This document shows, piece after piece, positions 35,746 through 44,898 of a DNA stretch of 64,000 nt (position 1 is the first letter of the stretch; every line of letters begins with the position of its first letter). The notes below the pieces were generated by a model, which saw only the letters and a list, made by a program, of their open reading frames with translations, was not told where the DNA came from and did no database searches. The translations under genes and the position numbers were made by a program. Source of the stretch: an uncultured Bacteroidales bacterium (GTDB lineage Bacteria > Bacteroidota > Bacteroidia > Bacteroidales > WCHB1-69); the NCBI GenBank assembly GCA_900317715.1, contig ONHS01000007.1, positions 22,222-86,221 of the forward strand. The letters run 5' to 3'.

Positions 35746-36679
35746 GAACCACATATCCGACGAGTTGTTGGCTGCCTATCTGGACGGCAACACCAGCGCG
35801 GCTGAAACACGGGAAATTCTGGAGGCCCTGAGAACGAATCCGGAGTTGCGCGAGACCATTGACATAGCATTGAAAGTTGAACATGACCGAACCTTCACCT
35901 ATGACGTGTTACCCATGAGGAAATTGGCTGCCAAAAGCGGGAACAACATCTGCAGCGTGCTCTGCGAAGCCTTTGTTCTGCACAAACGGGGCATTCCCTT
36001 CAACGAGCAGGAGCTTCTGGAGACGGCGCAGGACCATCGTTGGCTGACCCCGCAGGGATCTCCGCTCCACTCCATCGGGCTGCTGTTGGCCCACTATGGA
36101 CTGATGGTGACGCGCAAATACGATGCCCGTATAGAGGACATCCAAAAAGTACTTGCCCTTGACAATGACGTCATCGTGGTAGTGGACAGCGGCAAACTGT
36201 ATCCTGAACGGTCGGAGGAGGATGGGGAGCCCAATCACGCCTTGGTCGTGACCGAAATCAAAGAGGGTGCCCAATCGGTGGTGGTTTTCGACCCTCAGGA
36301 AAACGCCACGCTACCGATCCCCATTTCGCAATTCGAATTGGCTTGGAACGAATCGCGCCGCTATATGGTGCGGGTGCTGCAATCCATCGACGATTATGAT
36401 CCGCAGCCTATCCAACTGGAAAACATACAGATCACGAACGATCTCTTGGAGCTGCGCGAAGCCATCGCCGAAAACGCGCACGAAGTGTGGGCGGCGGCCA
36501 GAATCAAGGAGGGGTGGTCATACGGTGTGAAACGCGACGACACCCTCAAGAAGCACCCAGACCTTATCCCCTACTCTGTTTTGCCGGACAGCGAGAAAGA
36601 ATACGACCGAATCATGGCGATGAACACCATCAAATTGGTCAAACGATTAGGATTTGACCTGGTGAAGAGAAAGGATTGA
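35735..36679 (+). CDS. fusion of anti-sigma-like segment, C39-like peptidase domain and RyR domain
   Basis: The 314-residue protein begins HISDELLAAYLDGNTSAAET (6-25), as in anti-sigma N-termini, but with no zinc ligands. Residues 60-215 resemble a C39-type papain-like fold: Cys73 in GNNICSVLC, His168 in EPNHALVV and Asp186 in VVVFDPQE are placed as a Cys-His-Asp triad. Residues 248-313 match a RyR domain (AHEVWAAARIKEGWSYGVKR, KKHPDLIPYSVLP, EKEYDRIMAM). There is no signal peptide or membrane helix. Inference: it holds the sigma factor inactive and is cleaved or released when RyR senses a ligand. The combination is unusual. Confidence 0.75.
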   Translation: MENKNHISDELLAAYLDGNTSAAETREILEALRTNPELRETIDIALKVEHDRTFTYDVLPMRKLAAKSGNNICSVLCEAFVLHKRGIPFNEQELLETAQDHRWLTPQGSPLHSIGLLLAHYGLMVTRKYDARIEDIQKVLALDNDVIVVVDSGKLYPERSEEDGEPNHALVVTEIKEGAQSVVVFDPQENATLPIPISQFELAWNESRRYMVRVLQSIDDYDPQPIQLENIQITNDLLELREAIAENAHEVWAAARIKEGWSYGVKRDDTLKKHPDLIPYSVLPDSEKEYDRIMAMNTIKLVKRLGFDLVKRKD

Positions 36680-36702
36680 CAAGCATCACAATCGGAACGG
36701 AG

Positions 36703-37836
36703 ATGGAGTACCCCTTCAAATATTTCGCCTTTATCAGCTGTAGCTCAAAGGATTCCACCTGGGGCAAACGGTTGCAGAAGAAGATGGAGAGCCAGCGGAT
36801 GCCGGCCACGCTCTGTCACGAGCGCGGGTGGAAGCGCACCCCCATGAACCCTGTCTTCTTCGCCCCCACCGACATCCAGCCCGGCAGTCTGTCGGAAGAG
36901 CTCCACAAACGGCTGGAGGCCTCCCGGTACCTCATCGTCATCTGCTCGCCAAACTCCGCAAAATCGGATTGGGTGAGCATGGAAATCGAATATTTTTACC
37001 AATTGGGGCGCGGCAGCAACATCCATTTCTTTATTGTAGATGGGACGCCTCATAGCAACGACCCGCAGACCGAGTGTTTCAACCCGGTGATAGACCGTCT
37101 CGGCATCCCGGAAATTCTCGGTGCCAACATCAACGAAAAATACTTCAAACAGCCGCGGCTGAACCGCGAGCGCGCATACGTGCAACTCTTCTCCAAACTG
37201 CTGGAGGTGGATTTCGACACCATTTGGCAGCGACACAAACGCAGAACCAAAAGGAAAGTCGCGGCATGGAGCATCGGGGGCTTAGCCATCTTGGCCGCCA
37301 TCATTGCGACGATGATCGCCAGCAGACCTGCGGACGTGCGCTTGCAGGTGCACGAAGCCTCTGTACACAACGACAACCTGCCGCCCATGAGGAATGCGGT
37401 GGTCACCCTGAGCGCAGACAACATCCAGGAAATCGACACGTTGCAGGACTTTGGCGACCAAGCGCTGTTCCTAAACATTCCGCACAAGTACCTGAACAAA
37501 CCCGTCCGAATCACCGTGGTTTGCGAGGATTTCCTTCCCACCGACACGACCGTCGTGCTGAGTCGCCAAGTATCGGTCAACCTTTCCAGAGACCCGAAAA
37601 AGTATGGCGACATCCGGTTCCGTCTTTGGGACTGGGAAACGGAAAGAGTTGTCCCGGGGGTGTCGGTGGAAATTGCCGGACAAACCGCCATATCGGACGC
37701 CAGCGGATGGGTCACCCTCTCCGTGCCCTTGGAGAAACAGCGGAAAACCTACCCCATAACCGCCTCTGTCATGTTGCACGAGGACAGCCTCTTCATGCCC
37801 TGCGGCAACGACTACTATATGTTTATCAATGAATAA
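36703..37836 (+). CDS. membrane TIR-domain protein
   Basis: A 377-residue protein. Residues 5-115 are a TIR domain (YFAFISCSSKDSTWGKRL); the NADase-type glutamate is Glu94 in SPNSAKSDWVSMEIEYF. A basic stretch (RHKRRTKRK) precedes one membrane helix at about 187-207, so TIR is cytoplasmic and the remainder periplasmic. The periplasmic part carries a carboxypeptidase-regulatory-like beta-domain near the end (VVPGVSVEIAGQTAISDASG). TIR domains cleave NAD+ or make cyclic nucleotides in bacterial immunity. The ATG at 36703 is used; an upstream TTG would overlap the previous stop. Confidence 0.8.
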   Translation: MEYPFKYFAFISCSSKDSTWGKRLQKKMESQRMPATLCHERGWKRTPMNPVFFAPTDIQPGSLSEELHKRLEASRYLIVICSPNSAKSDWVSMEIEYFYQLGRGSNIHFFIVDGTPHSNDPQTECFNPVIDRLGIPEILGANINEKYFKQPRLNRERAYVQLFSKLLEVDFDTIWQRHKRRTKRKVAAWSIGGLAILAAIIATMIASRPADVRLQVHEASVHNDNLPPMRNAVVTLSADNIQEIDTLQDFGDQALFLNIPHKYLNKPVRITVVCEDFLPTDTTVVLSRQVSVNLSRDPKKYGDIRFRLWDWETERVVPGVSVEIAGQTAISDASGWVTLSVPLEKQRKTYPITASVMLHEDSLFMPCGNDYYMFINE

Positions 37837-37856
37837 CCCACCAAATCCGTATATCA

Positions 37857-40040
37857 ATGAAACATTTCATCACCACTTTACTATTATTGGCTGGAATCAT
37901 CCATTTTGCAGCCGCCCAAAACGTTCAAACCGGCTACGTGAAGACCCGCGGGCGGTTGGACAAGAACAATCAAGTCATTCCCGGCATTCGGCTGAGCGGC
38001 GTATCCATCGTGCTGATGGGAGGACATTCGACCGTGAGTGATGCGGACGGCAATTTCCGTTTGACGATTCCCGGGGAGAAGTTCTATCTGCAAAGTGTTC
38101 AGAAGCAGAATTATGTGCTTTCCGACCCGGAAGTGCTCAAAAAGCAATACTATTGCTCTGCCAATCCCTTAGTTATCACCATGGACGACCCGAATGTTCA
38201 AAAATCGGATTTGCTGGCCAAGGAAAGGAAATTGCGGCGCGAACTGGAACAGCGACTGCGGGACCGCGAGGACGAAATCGAGGCCATGAACATCTCGTTG
38301 GAAGAGAAGAACAAGCAACTGTCGCAGATCAACCGTGAAAGAGACGACAATGAAAAGATTGTCAAACAGTTAGCCGAGTACTACACTACCCTTGACTATG
38401 ATCTTTTGGATGAATTCCAACGTCAGGTGAACTACCTCTTAGAGCAAGGAGATCTGGAGAAGGCGGATTCCATGCTGCGTTCCCGTGGCGATTTGAAGAA
38501 CCGCATCTTGGAGGTGAGAAAGGAGCAGGAAATCGAAAGCAAGGAAGCAAAAGAGCTCAAGCAGCGGCAAGAGAAATTGGATGAGAGCAAAGCGGGCACG
38601 CAACGGAAGTTGGAAACCATTGCCGCCGACTGTTTTAACTTCTATCAGCGCTTCCTATTGGCGCACCAGAACGACTCCGCCGCCTATTATTTGGAACTGC
38701 GGGCGAACTTGGACACCACCAATGTGGAGTGGCAAATGGATGCAGGAGCATTCCTTGAGGAGTATATGGCCAACTATGACAAGACCTTGTTTTACTATCA
38801 GCGTGCGTTGCGCCATGCCATGGCCTTGTTCGGCGAAAAGAATCTGTTAGTGGCGACCTGTTACTGCAATATGGGAGCCACCCTCACCCTTCAGGGCAAA
38901 CATGCGGAGGCCTTGTCGGTGTTAAACAAATCCTTGGAAATCAGGAAGGAACTGTTGGACGAGAACCACCCCGACATAGCCACCACCTATAACAATATCG
39001 GTGCCGTCTATGACATGCAAGGCGAATATCCCTCTGCCCTGGAATACAACCAGAAAGCGTTGAACATCAGACTGGCTGTTTTCGGTGAAACGCACCGGGA
39101 CGTGGCGCGCAGCTATAACAGTCTGGGCAAAAACAACAACTACATGGGAAACTATGCCACTGCCATCGAGTGTTTCGAGAAAGCATTGGACATCAACAAA
39201 CGACTCAACGAAGAGCAGAGCTCCGATGTAGCCCTGATTTACAACAACTTGGGCAGCGTCTATTTTGCGAACAAAGAATACGACAAAGTGCTGGAATACA
39301 ACCAAAAAGCTTTGGACATCTGGTTGCAAATCTATCACGAGAACCATCCTCAAGTGGCGTTGGCTTACAGCAACATCGGGGTGGCTTACAACAAGATGGG
39401 GCAACTGGACAAAGCAGTGGAATACGACCTTAAAGCATTGAATATCAAGAAATCCATCTATGGCGCGGAGCATCCGGATTTAGCCATCAGCTACAACAAT
39501 GTCGCCACCGACTACCTTCTGATGAAGGATAATGCCAAGGCTATGGAATATTACGAGATGGCCGTGGAAATATTGAAGAACTTCTACGGAGACAAGCATC
39601 CCGATTTGGCGACCATCTACAAAAACATGGGCAAGGCCAGCTCCAAACAGGGCGACCACAACAAAGCGATAGAATACTACCAAAAGGCGTTGGACATCCG
39701 AAAATCCGTTTTCGGGGAGGTGCACCCCGAGGTGGCCGTCAGTTACAATAACATAGGTGCTGAATATGCGGCTGTCAAAGACTATGACAAAGCATTGAAG
39801 TCCATGCAGAAAGCCCTGAAAATCAGACGCGCCTTCTACAAGGAGAACAACTATGACATCGCCGTGGACTACGGCAACATCGGCTTTATTTACAATGCGA
39901 TGGGGAAAACCAACAAAGCGGTGAAGAACCTTCAGAAAGCCCTGTCCATCCTCAAGACCATCCCCGACATCAAGCCCTCCATCCTTGAGGCCTATCAGGC
40001 CATGATTGACGAAGTGAAGGAGGGAGCAAAAAAGAAATAG
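37857..40040 (+). CDS. exported protein with coiled coil and nine kinesin-light-chain-type TPRs
   Basis: The 727-residue product has a signal peptide (MKHFITTLLLLAGIIHFAAA), a carboxypeptidase-regulatory-like module (25-115, GVSIVLMGGHSTVSDADGNF), a charged coiled coil (about 118-180 and 225-265) and nine tandem 42-residue TPRs from about 335 to 715. Each repeat follows YNNIGxxYxxxGxYxxALEY plus a KALxIR helix and a GEXHPD turn. It should be periplasmic or on the outer face. A matching regulatory-like module in the TIR protein suggests the two meet in the periplasm; this is inference. The even repeat length implies recent amplification. Confidence 0.85.
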   Translation: MKHFITTLLLLAGIIHFAAAQNVQTGYVKTRGRLDKNNQVIPGIRLSGVSIVLMGGHSTVSDADGNFRLTIPGEKFYLQSVQKQNYVLSDPEVLKKQYYCSANPLVITMDDPNVQKSDLLAKERKLRRELEQRLRDREDEIEAMNISLEEKNKQLSQINRERDDNEKIVKQLAEYYTTLDYDLLDEFQRQVNYLLEQGDLEKADSMLRSRGDLKNRILEVRKEQEIESKEAKELKQRQEKLDESKAGTQRKLETIAADCFNFYQRFLLAHQNDSAAYYLELRANLDTTNVEWQMDAGAFLEEYMANYDKTLFYYQRALRHAMALFGEKNLLVATCYCNMGATLTLQGKHAEALSVLNKSLEIRKELLDENHPDIATTYNNIGAVYDMQGEYPSALEYNQKALNIRLAVFGETHRDVARSYNSLGKNNNYMGNYATAIECFEKALDINKRLNEEQSSDVALIYNNLGSVYFANKEYDKVLEYNQKALDIWLQIYHENHPQVALAYSNIGVAYNKMGQLDKAVEYDLKALNIKKSIYGAEHPDLAISYNNVATDYLLMKDNAKAMEYYEMAVEILKNFYGDKHPDLATIYKNMGKASSKQGDHNKAIEYYQKALDIRKSVFGEVHPEVAVSYNNIGAEYAAVKDYDKALKSMQKALKIRRAFYKENNYDIAVDYGNIGFIYNAMGKTNKAVKNLQKALSILKTIPDIKPSILEAYQAMIDEVKEGAKKK

Positions 40041-40042
40041 AT

Positions 40043-41065
40043 ATGCCTGTCAACAGAAAAGCTTTGATGAGATATAAGGTCATTGACCGGATGTTGCGGC
40101 ACGGCAAGGAGGCCACGCTCGACGAGCTGGTATATGCCTGCACCGACGAGCTGCGGAAGGAGATCTCCTACGGAAGCGTCAGCCGCCGCACCGTACAACA
40201 CGACCTGCAAGAGATGCGCTACTCGGAAGCGCTCGGCTATTACGCTCCTATCGTCGTGATAAACCGTAAATTCTATTGCTATGAGGACCCCGACTACACC
40301 ATCACTAAAGTGCCGCTCTCTCACGACGACCTGTTGCGGCTCACTGAGGCGGTTGATCTGTTGAAGCAGATGAGTGCCTCGCAGGGATTCGACGGCGTGG
40401 AAGACGCTGTGAACCGCCTCGAAGACCATGTGGCATCCATCCGGCAGAAGGCGAATCCGGTCATCTATCTGGAAAACAACGAACGTTTGAAAGGATTGGG
40501 GTTTATGACCACCCTGCATGAGGCTATCATAGAACGCACGGCGCTCTCGGTCACCTACCAACCGTTCCAGCTGCCGGAAGCGATGACATTCCTGTTCTCT
40601 CCATACATATTGAAAGAGTATCGCAACCGTTGGTTCGTGTTCGGGCATCGGCACGACAGCGACAACCCCGTCATCATCAACCTGGCGTTGGACCGCATCG
40701 TAAACCTCGTTGATGCGCCGAAGGAAACGCCTTACTTATCCAACAAAGCGTTCAATCCGAAAGAATATTTCAAGGATATTGTGGGGGTGACTCGCAACGA
40801 TGGCACCCCTGAGCATGTGGTGTTCCGAATGAATGAAAAAGAGGCCCCTTACATCCGTACTAAGCCATTGCATCCAAGCCAGCAAGAAATCGGTGTGGAT
40901 GAGGAAAATGGCGTGTTATTCAGCATAGACGTGATTCCTAACCGCGAACTGGAACGCGATTTGCTCGCTTTCGGAGACGGTCTCACCGTGGTTTCGCCCC
41001 CAAAACTCCGCAAACAGCTTCGCGACACCATTCGGAATTCTCTGAAACGATATAAAACACCCTAA
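40043..41065 (+). CDS. WYL-domain transcriptional regulator
   Basis: A 340-residue protein with an N-terminal winged HTH (ALMRYKVIDRMLRHGKEATL, SVSRRTVQHDLQEMRYSE) and a WYL domain (about 165-235; LSVTYQPF, LKEYRNRWFVFGHRHDSD), then a C-terminal WCX-like extension. WYL regulators commonly control bacterial defence loci and bind nucleotides or nucleic acid. It starts two bases after the TPR gene and so belongs to the operon. Its last four bases overlap the convergent EEP gene. Confidence 0.88.
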   Translation: MPVNRKALMRYKVIDRMLRHGKEATLDELVYACTDELRKEISYGSVSRRTVQHDLQEMRYSEALGYYAPIVVINRKFYCYEDPDYTITKVPLSHDDLLRLTEAVDLLKQMSASQGFDGVEDAVNRLEDHVASIRQKANPVIYLENNERLKGLGFMTTLHEAIIERTALSVTYQPFQLPEAMTFLFSPYILKEYRNRWFVFGHRHDSDNPVIINLALDRIVNLVDAPKETPYLSNKAFNPKEYFKDIVGVTRNDGTPEHVVFRMNEKEAPYIRTKPLHPSQQEIGVDEENGVLFSIDVIPNRELERDLLAFGDGLTVVSPPKLRKQLRDTIRNSLKRYKTP

Positions 41066-41895
41066 ATCCCAAACACTCCCTTAATCGGATAATGGTCGGA
41101 AATCAAATTCCGGCCATATTTGTTTTCATTTAAGGTCTTGAAAATCATCGGTTTGGCATTCTTGTAAAAGATGTGGTCGATGACGATGTTGTTGGGCGCG
41201 GAACCCCAACCGTTGAAGGTGCCCTTGCTGTCGGTCACGGGCGCGTCCTTGCGGGCCTGCTTCATCACCTTCTTCAGCGGGTCGAAAATATCGCTGTTGA
41301 TGTCGGAATTGAAATCGCCGGTAAGGAATATCGGAGCCTTCTTGTCCTTCACAATCTCCTTGATACGCTGGGTGATAAGCTTCACTGACTCACGGCGCGC
41401 CACCTCACCCACGTGGTCCAGATGCGTGTTGAAACAATAGACATGCTTGCCCGTCTGCTTGTCGCGGAAATAGCCCCATGTCACAATTCTGTGACAGGCG
41501 GCATCCCACCCGCGCGAGCACACATCAGGTGTGGCACTCAGCCAGAAATCGCCGTGCTCCACGACCTCGAAACGCGCTTTGTCATAGAGGATGGCCATGT
41601 GTTCCCCTCCCTGCTTGCCGTCATCACGACCCACACCAATGTAGCCATACTTTGGCAAACTTTGGAGTAGATATTCCAACTGTACAAAATAAGCCTCCTG
41701 CACGCACAGGAAATCAGGCTTCTCCATGTTCACCATGGTCACGGAATTAGCCTTGCGGTTGTCCCAAATGTTGTCGCCGTCATCGGGATTATTGTAACGG
41801 ATGTTGTAGGAAATCACCGTCACGGTGTCCTTCTGCGCGACGGCTGCCGCAAGACAGCCTATGATGCATAATAGGGTAAGAATGGTCTTTTTCAT
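41062..41895 (-). CDS. secreted endonuclease/exonuclease/phosphatase-family hydrolase
   Basis: A 277-residue EEP-fold enzyme with a signal peptide (MKKTILTLLCIIGCLAAAVA). Active-site motifs are all present: SYNIRYNNP, CVQEAYF, NTHLDHVG, TGDFNSD and SDHYPIKG, giving the Mg-binding Asn/Glu and catalytic Asp/His. Close relatives are secreted phosphodiesterases or phosphatases; the substrate is not evident. A family B element lies 15 bp before the start. Confidence 0.88.
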   Translation of the reverse strand: MKKTILTLLCIIGCLAAAVAQKDTVTVISYNIRYNNPDDGDNIWDNRKANSVTMVNMEKPDFLCVQEAYFVQLEYLLQSLPKYGYIGVGRDDGKQGGEHMAILYDKARFEVVEHGDFWLSATPDVCSRGWDAACHRIVTWGYFRDKQTGKHVYCFNTHLDHVGEVARRESVKLITQRIKEIVKDKKAPIFLTGDFNSDINSDIFDPLKKVMKQARKDAPVTDSKGTFNGWGSAPNNIVIDHIFYKNAKPMIFKTLNENKYGRNLISDHYPIKGVFGI

Positions 41896-41910
41896 AATTC
41901 TTTGTTTTTA

Positions 41911-41972
41911 TCCTAGGGCTCGCTTCGCTCACCCCAGGTTGACACGTGTCGGGCCTGCAGCCCTCTTGGAAT
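41911..41972 (-). promoter_or_regulatory. family B leader element, EEP hydrolase
   Basis: On the minus strand: hairpin 1 GGGCT-GCA-GGCCC, the palindrome GACACGTGTC, then hairpin 2 CCTGGGG/CCCTAGG over GC-GAA-GC. It ends 15 bp before the ATG at 41895. TTAGNAG heptamers precede it. Confidence 0.7.
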
Positions 41973-41998
41973 AACTGCTAACTGCTAACTACTAACTG

Positions 41999-42643
41999 CT
42001 AATTAGAGAATACGTACTGAATAATGTTCGCGCCCATCTGCAGCGCTTTCGTGCGGGTGGCCTCGGAGTCTTTGTGCACCACAAAGTCTTCCCAGCCGTC
42101 GCCAAGGTCGCACTCGTAGGTGAAGAGGAACACCATGCGGCCTTCCCAGAAGAGAGCGAAGGCTTGCGGCGGTTTGTTGTCGTGCTCGTGGATTTTGGGC
42201 AGACCGTTCGGGAAGTTGTACTTCTGATGGAAAATCGGGTGATTGTAAGGCAGTTCCACCAATTCCAGCTCGGGAAACACCTTCTTCATCTGCGCACGGA
42301 TGTAGGGCGACATGCCGTAGTTGTCGTCCGCGTGGAGGAAGCCGCCCGCAATCAAATACGTACGTAAATTCTCGGCTTCGGCATCCGAAAACGCCACGTT
42401 ACCGTGCCCTGTCATGTGGATGAACGGGTAGCGGAAAATGTCCGCGCTACCCACCTCCACGGTCGCAGGCTTGGCCTCCAACGACATCCCCAAGTTCTGG
42501 TTGCAGAACTTGATGAGGTTCGGCAACGACGTCGGATTGGCGTACCAGTCGCCCCCGCCGTTGTACTTCAGCAACGCGATTTGCTGGGCCGTTGCGATGA
42601 TGGCCGTTGCGATTATCACTAGGATTAGTATGATCTTTTTCAT
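41999..42643 (-). CDS. DUF4159 exported protein
   Basis: A 214-residue protein with a signal peptide (MKKIILILVIIATAIIATAQ) and the DUF4159 opening LLKYNGGGDWYANPTSLPN. The fold is related to glutamine-amidotransferase-like or BatA-type domains; TGHGNVAFSDAEAENLRTYL is the core. It typically occurs beside a membrane VWA protein, as here, in gliding- or surface-related loci of unknown function. A family B element lies 15 bp before the start. Confidence 0.85.
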   Translation of the reverse strand: MKKIILILVIIATAIIATAQQIALLKYNGGGDWYANPTSLPNLIKFCNQNLGMSLEAKPATVEVGSADIFRYPFIHMTGHGNVAFSDAEAENLRTYLIAGGFLHADDNYGMSPYIRAQMKKVFPELELVELPYNHPIFHQKYNFPNGLPKIHEHDNKPPQAFALFWEGRMVFLFTYECDLGDGWEDFVVHKDSEATRTKALQMGANIIQYVFSN

Positions 42644-42658
42644 ATTTTTTTGTTTTTA

Positions 42659-42718
42659 TCCCAAGGCTCACTATCGCTCACCTTGGGTTGACATAGGTCA
42701 GGCTTTCAGCCCTTTTTA
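42659..42718 (-). promoter_or_regulatory. family B leader element, DUF4159 gene (proximal copy)
   Basis: On the minus strand: hairpin 1 AGGGCT-GAA-AGCCT, then hairpin 2 CCCAAGG/CCTTGGG over GC-GATA-GT. The change of two stem pairs on both sides, relative to CCTAGGG/CCCTAGG, is compensatory. It ends 15 bp before the ATG. Confidence 0.75.
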
Positions 42719-42720
42719 GA

Positions 42721-42780
42721 ATCCTAGGGCTCACTTCGTTCACCCTAGGTTAACACGTGTCGGGCCTGCAGCCCTCTTGG
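42721..42780 (-). promoter_or_regulatory. family B element, DUF4159 gene (distal tandem copy)
   Basis: A second copy in the same orientation, directly upstream of the first: GGGCT-GCA-GGCCC, then CCTAGGG/CCCTAGG over AC-GAA-GT. Tandem copies of one element are seen only here. Confidence 0.7.
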
Positions 42781-42795
42781 AATAACTACTAACTA

Positions 42796-44889
42796 CTAGT
42801 ATCCTCCGTGCCACTTCCTCAAGAACCACTCAATTCCCAACAACAGCACGATGGCAGCCAGATACCACGGGGAATTCAACAACATGGAGTATTTCTTGTG
42901 GTAGGAGGCAATCGGCTTGATGTTGTCATTGGCCTTGATTTCCTTCGCTACATTCTCTATTTCATTGCGGGCGAAGAACTTACCGTCGGTGGTCTTCGCA
43001 ATGCTCTTCAACAGGTCGAAGTCGGCAACCAAATTCGCGGTTTCCACAAAAATCTCCTGCACGGAGAAAGTGCCGCTCTTTTCGTAGCTCTTGTTGCCAA
43101 GCTGCGTTTTGGCGGTCCAAGTGTAAGTACCCACAGGCAACTCGCCCATATTCAGGTAGTAGGCGTTGTTCTGCTTGGAGAATTGCGCATCGTAGGTGGT
43201 ATCGCCACTACCCTTGATAGTCAGTTTCACGTCAGGGGTGTTCACCAGTTCGTGACTTTCGTTGTACAGTTCCGCAGAGAACTCCACCGGTGCATTTTCG
43301 GCGAAAACAGCATTATGACGCACGCGGAACGGACTTTTGTCGTTCTTCGCCACCAAAAAGAGAGCCGTTTTGTTCACAATCTCGTTGAAAGCGTCGTGAT
43401 TTTGCGTATTCACAAAGTCATAGACTTTCCACGACCACAAACCGGTACCCGAAATGACACCGATTTTCGCGCCATTCACATCGTTGAAAAGGAAGAGCGG
43501 ATATTTAGTTTCCACACCGCTAATCTTCTGTGTCATAAAGAGATTGGAAGAAACGGCGGCCTTATAGGTACCGAATGGAGTCTGCAACGGCGGCAGCGTG
43601 GGCAGTAAATCTTGCGTCTCCTCAGAGAATGAGAAGAGCATAAAATTGCTGTTGTAGGCAGCCGTCGCGTTGTTGGTCATATTCTTGCTCTGCGTAATCT
43701 GCAAACCCGTATTCAACCCATTGAACGCATTCAAATCCGTCTGTGTGCCAATAATATACAACGACGAAACACCGCTCTGACGAATCTGGGAGAGCAACGA
43801 AGAAGCCGGATTCTTCTTCGAGGGCAGCTGATGCAGGATAATCAAACCATAATCGGAAGGCTTGTCCTTGAATTCTTGAATTGGAACTACCGTAACATCA
43901 TAATTGTCAGAAAGTTCCAAAGCAGAACGGATAGCCGCCACATCGGGATGCGGCGCGTCATATACGATAGCAATCTTGTCTTTCGACTCAATCACGCGGA
44001 TGAAAAACTGCGCATGGTTGTTCTTGTAGGTCACCTCGCCGTCCAGTTCGTCCAAATCGATTTTATACTTCAGCAGACCGGTCTTATCGGCATCCACCAA
44101 GAAGGAAACGGTTTCAAAAAACTGGTTACCAGATATTTGCAACACTCTGGAAAAGACTTCACCCTTCTCATCCGACACCGTCAGCTTGGCAGATTTACCC
44201 GAAAGTTTGCCCGCACGAATTTTCACTTCCACAGGCGCACGGTTGCCCTTCAGCACTTCCTTGTTATGAATGATGTCGGCAATGAAGAGGTCTTTGGCTT
44301 GCTCATCGGAGCCTAAACCGACCGTATATACCGGAAAATCAACCTTTTGTGCGGCATAATAGGGATTCGAACCAATGTTGTAGATACCGTCGGTGAGCAT
44401 CACCACCGCCCCCACATTACGATTTGCGTACAGCAGATTAATGTCGTCAAACAGGGCGGAAAGATTGGTTGATTTGTCGGAAAAGTCCGCCTTTATCTCT
44501 TGATAATCAACGTAATTGTTTTCATCTCCCAGCAGGCATGCGGTCACCTCATAATGCTTGCCCAATTCATTCGCAAGTTGCTGCACTTGTTTCTGATAAT
44601 CAGACAAATAGTACGCAGAATCCTTGCCCATTTTCACAGATTCACTGTTGTCGATGGCCAAAATGATGACCGGTTTGTCGATTTCTTTGCGAATCATCTT
44701 GAGCATGGGCGCGAGCAACAGGAAGGCGACGAGCGTCATCGCCACGCCGCGCAACGAGGCCATCACTATGCGGGATTTCTTCTCGAAAACGACATTCTCG
44801 TTCCGGAAATAGAGGAACAACGCATAGCCTACGCCCAACAGGACGGCAAAAATCGCCAGCCAAAGCGGATATTGTGTAAGCAGCGACAT
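42796..44889 (-). CDS. membrane VWA-like protein, DUF4159 partner
   Basis: A 697-residue protein with two N-terminal membrane helices (8-26 and about 48-62) and one at the C-terminus (LNSPWYLAAIVLLLGIEWFL). A VWA-like domain at 72-200 has a MIDAS-type IILAIDNSESVKM and VVMLTDGIYNIGSNP. The rest is periplasmic with a glutamine-amidotransferase-like segment (ALELSDNYDVTVVPI) and Ig-like strands. It is a Bacteroidota family with unknown function, here upstream of the DUF4159 gene. Ten bases separate it from trpS. Confidence 0.8.
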   Translation of the reverse strand: MSLLTQYPLWLAIFAVLLGVGYALFLYFRNENVVFEKKSRIVMASLRGVAMTLVAFLLLAPMLKMIRKEIDKPVIILAIDNSESVKMGKDSAYYLSDYQKQVQQLANELGKHYEVTACLLGDENNYVDYQEIKADFSDKSTNLSALFDDINLLYANRNVGAVVMLTDGIYNIGSNPYYAAQKVDFPVYTVGLGSDEQAKDLFIADIIHNKEVLKGNRAPVEVKIRAGKLSGKSAKLTVSDEKGEVFSRVLQISGNQFFETVSFLVDADKTGLLKYKIDLDELDGEVTYKNNHAQFFIRVIESKDKIAIVYDAPHPDVAAIRSALELSDNYDVTVVPIQEFKDKPSDYGLIILHQLPSKKNPASSLLSQIRQSGVSSLYIIGTQTDLNAFNGLNTGLQITQSKNMTNNATAAYNSNFMLFSFSEETQDLLPTLPPLQTPFGTYKAAVSSNLFMTQKISGVETKYPLFLFNDVNGAKIGVISGTGLWSWKVYDFVNTQNHDAFNEIVNKTALFLVAKNDKSPFRVRHNAVFAENAPVEFSAELYNESHELVNTPDVKLTIKGSGDTTYDAQFSKQNNAYYLNMGELPVGTYTWTAKTQLGNKSYEKSGTFSVQEIFVETANLVADFDLLKSIAKTTDGKFFARNEIENVAKEIKANDNIKPIASYHKKYSMLLNSPWYLAAIVLLLGIEWFLRKWHGGY

Positions 44890-44898
44890 TTCAGACGG

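Noticed and set aside
35735..36679. C39-like domain as a bacteriocin exporter peptidase
   Set aside because: There is no ABC transporter, no membrane helix and no leader peptide substrate nearby; the context is a sigma factor operon.
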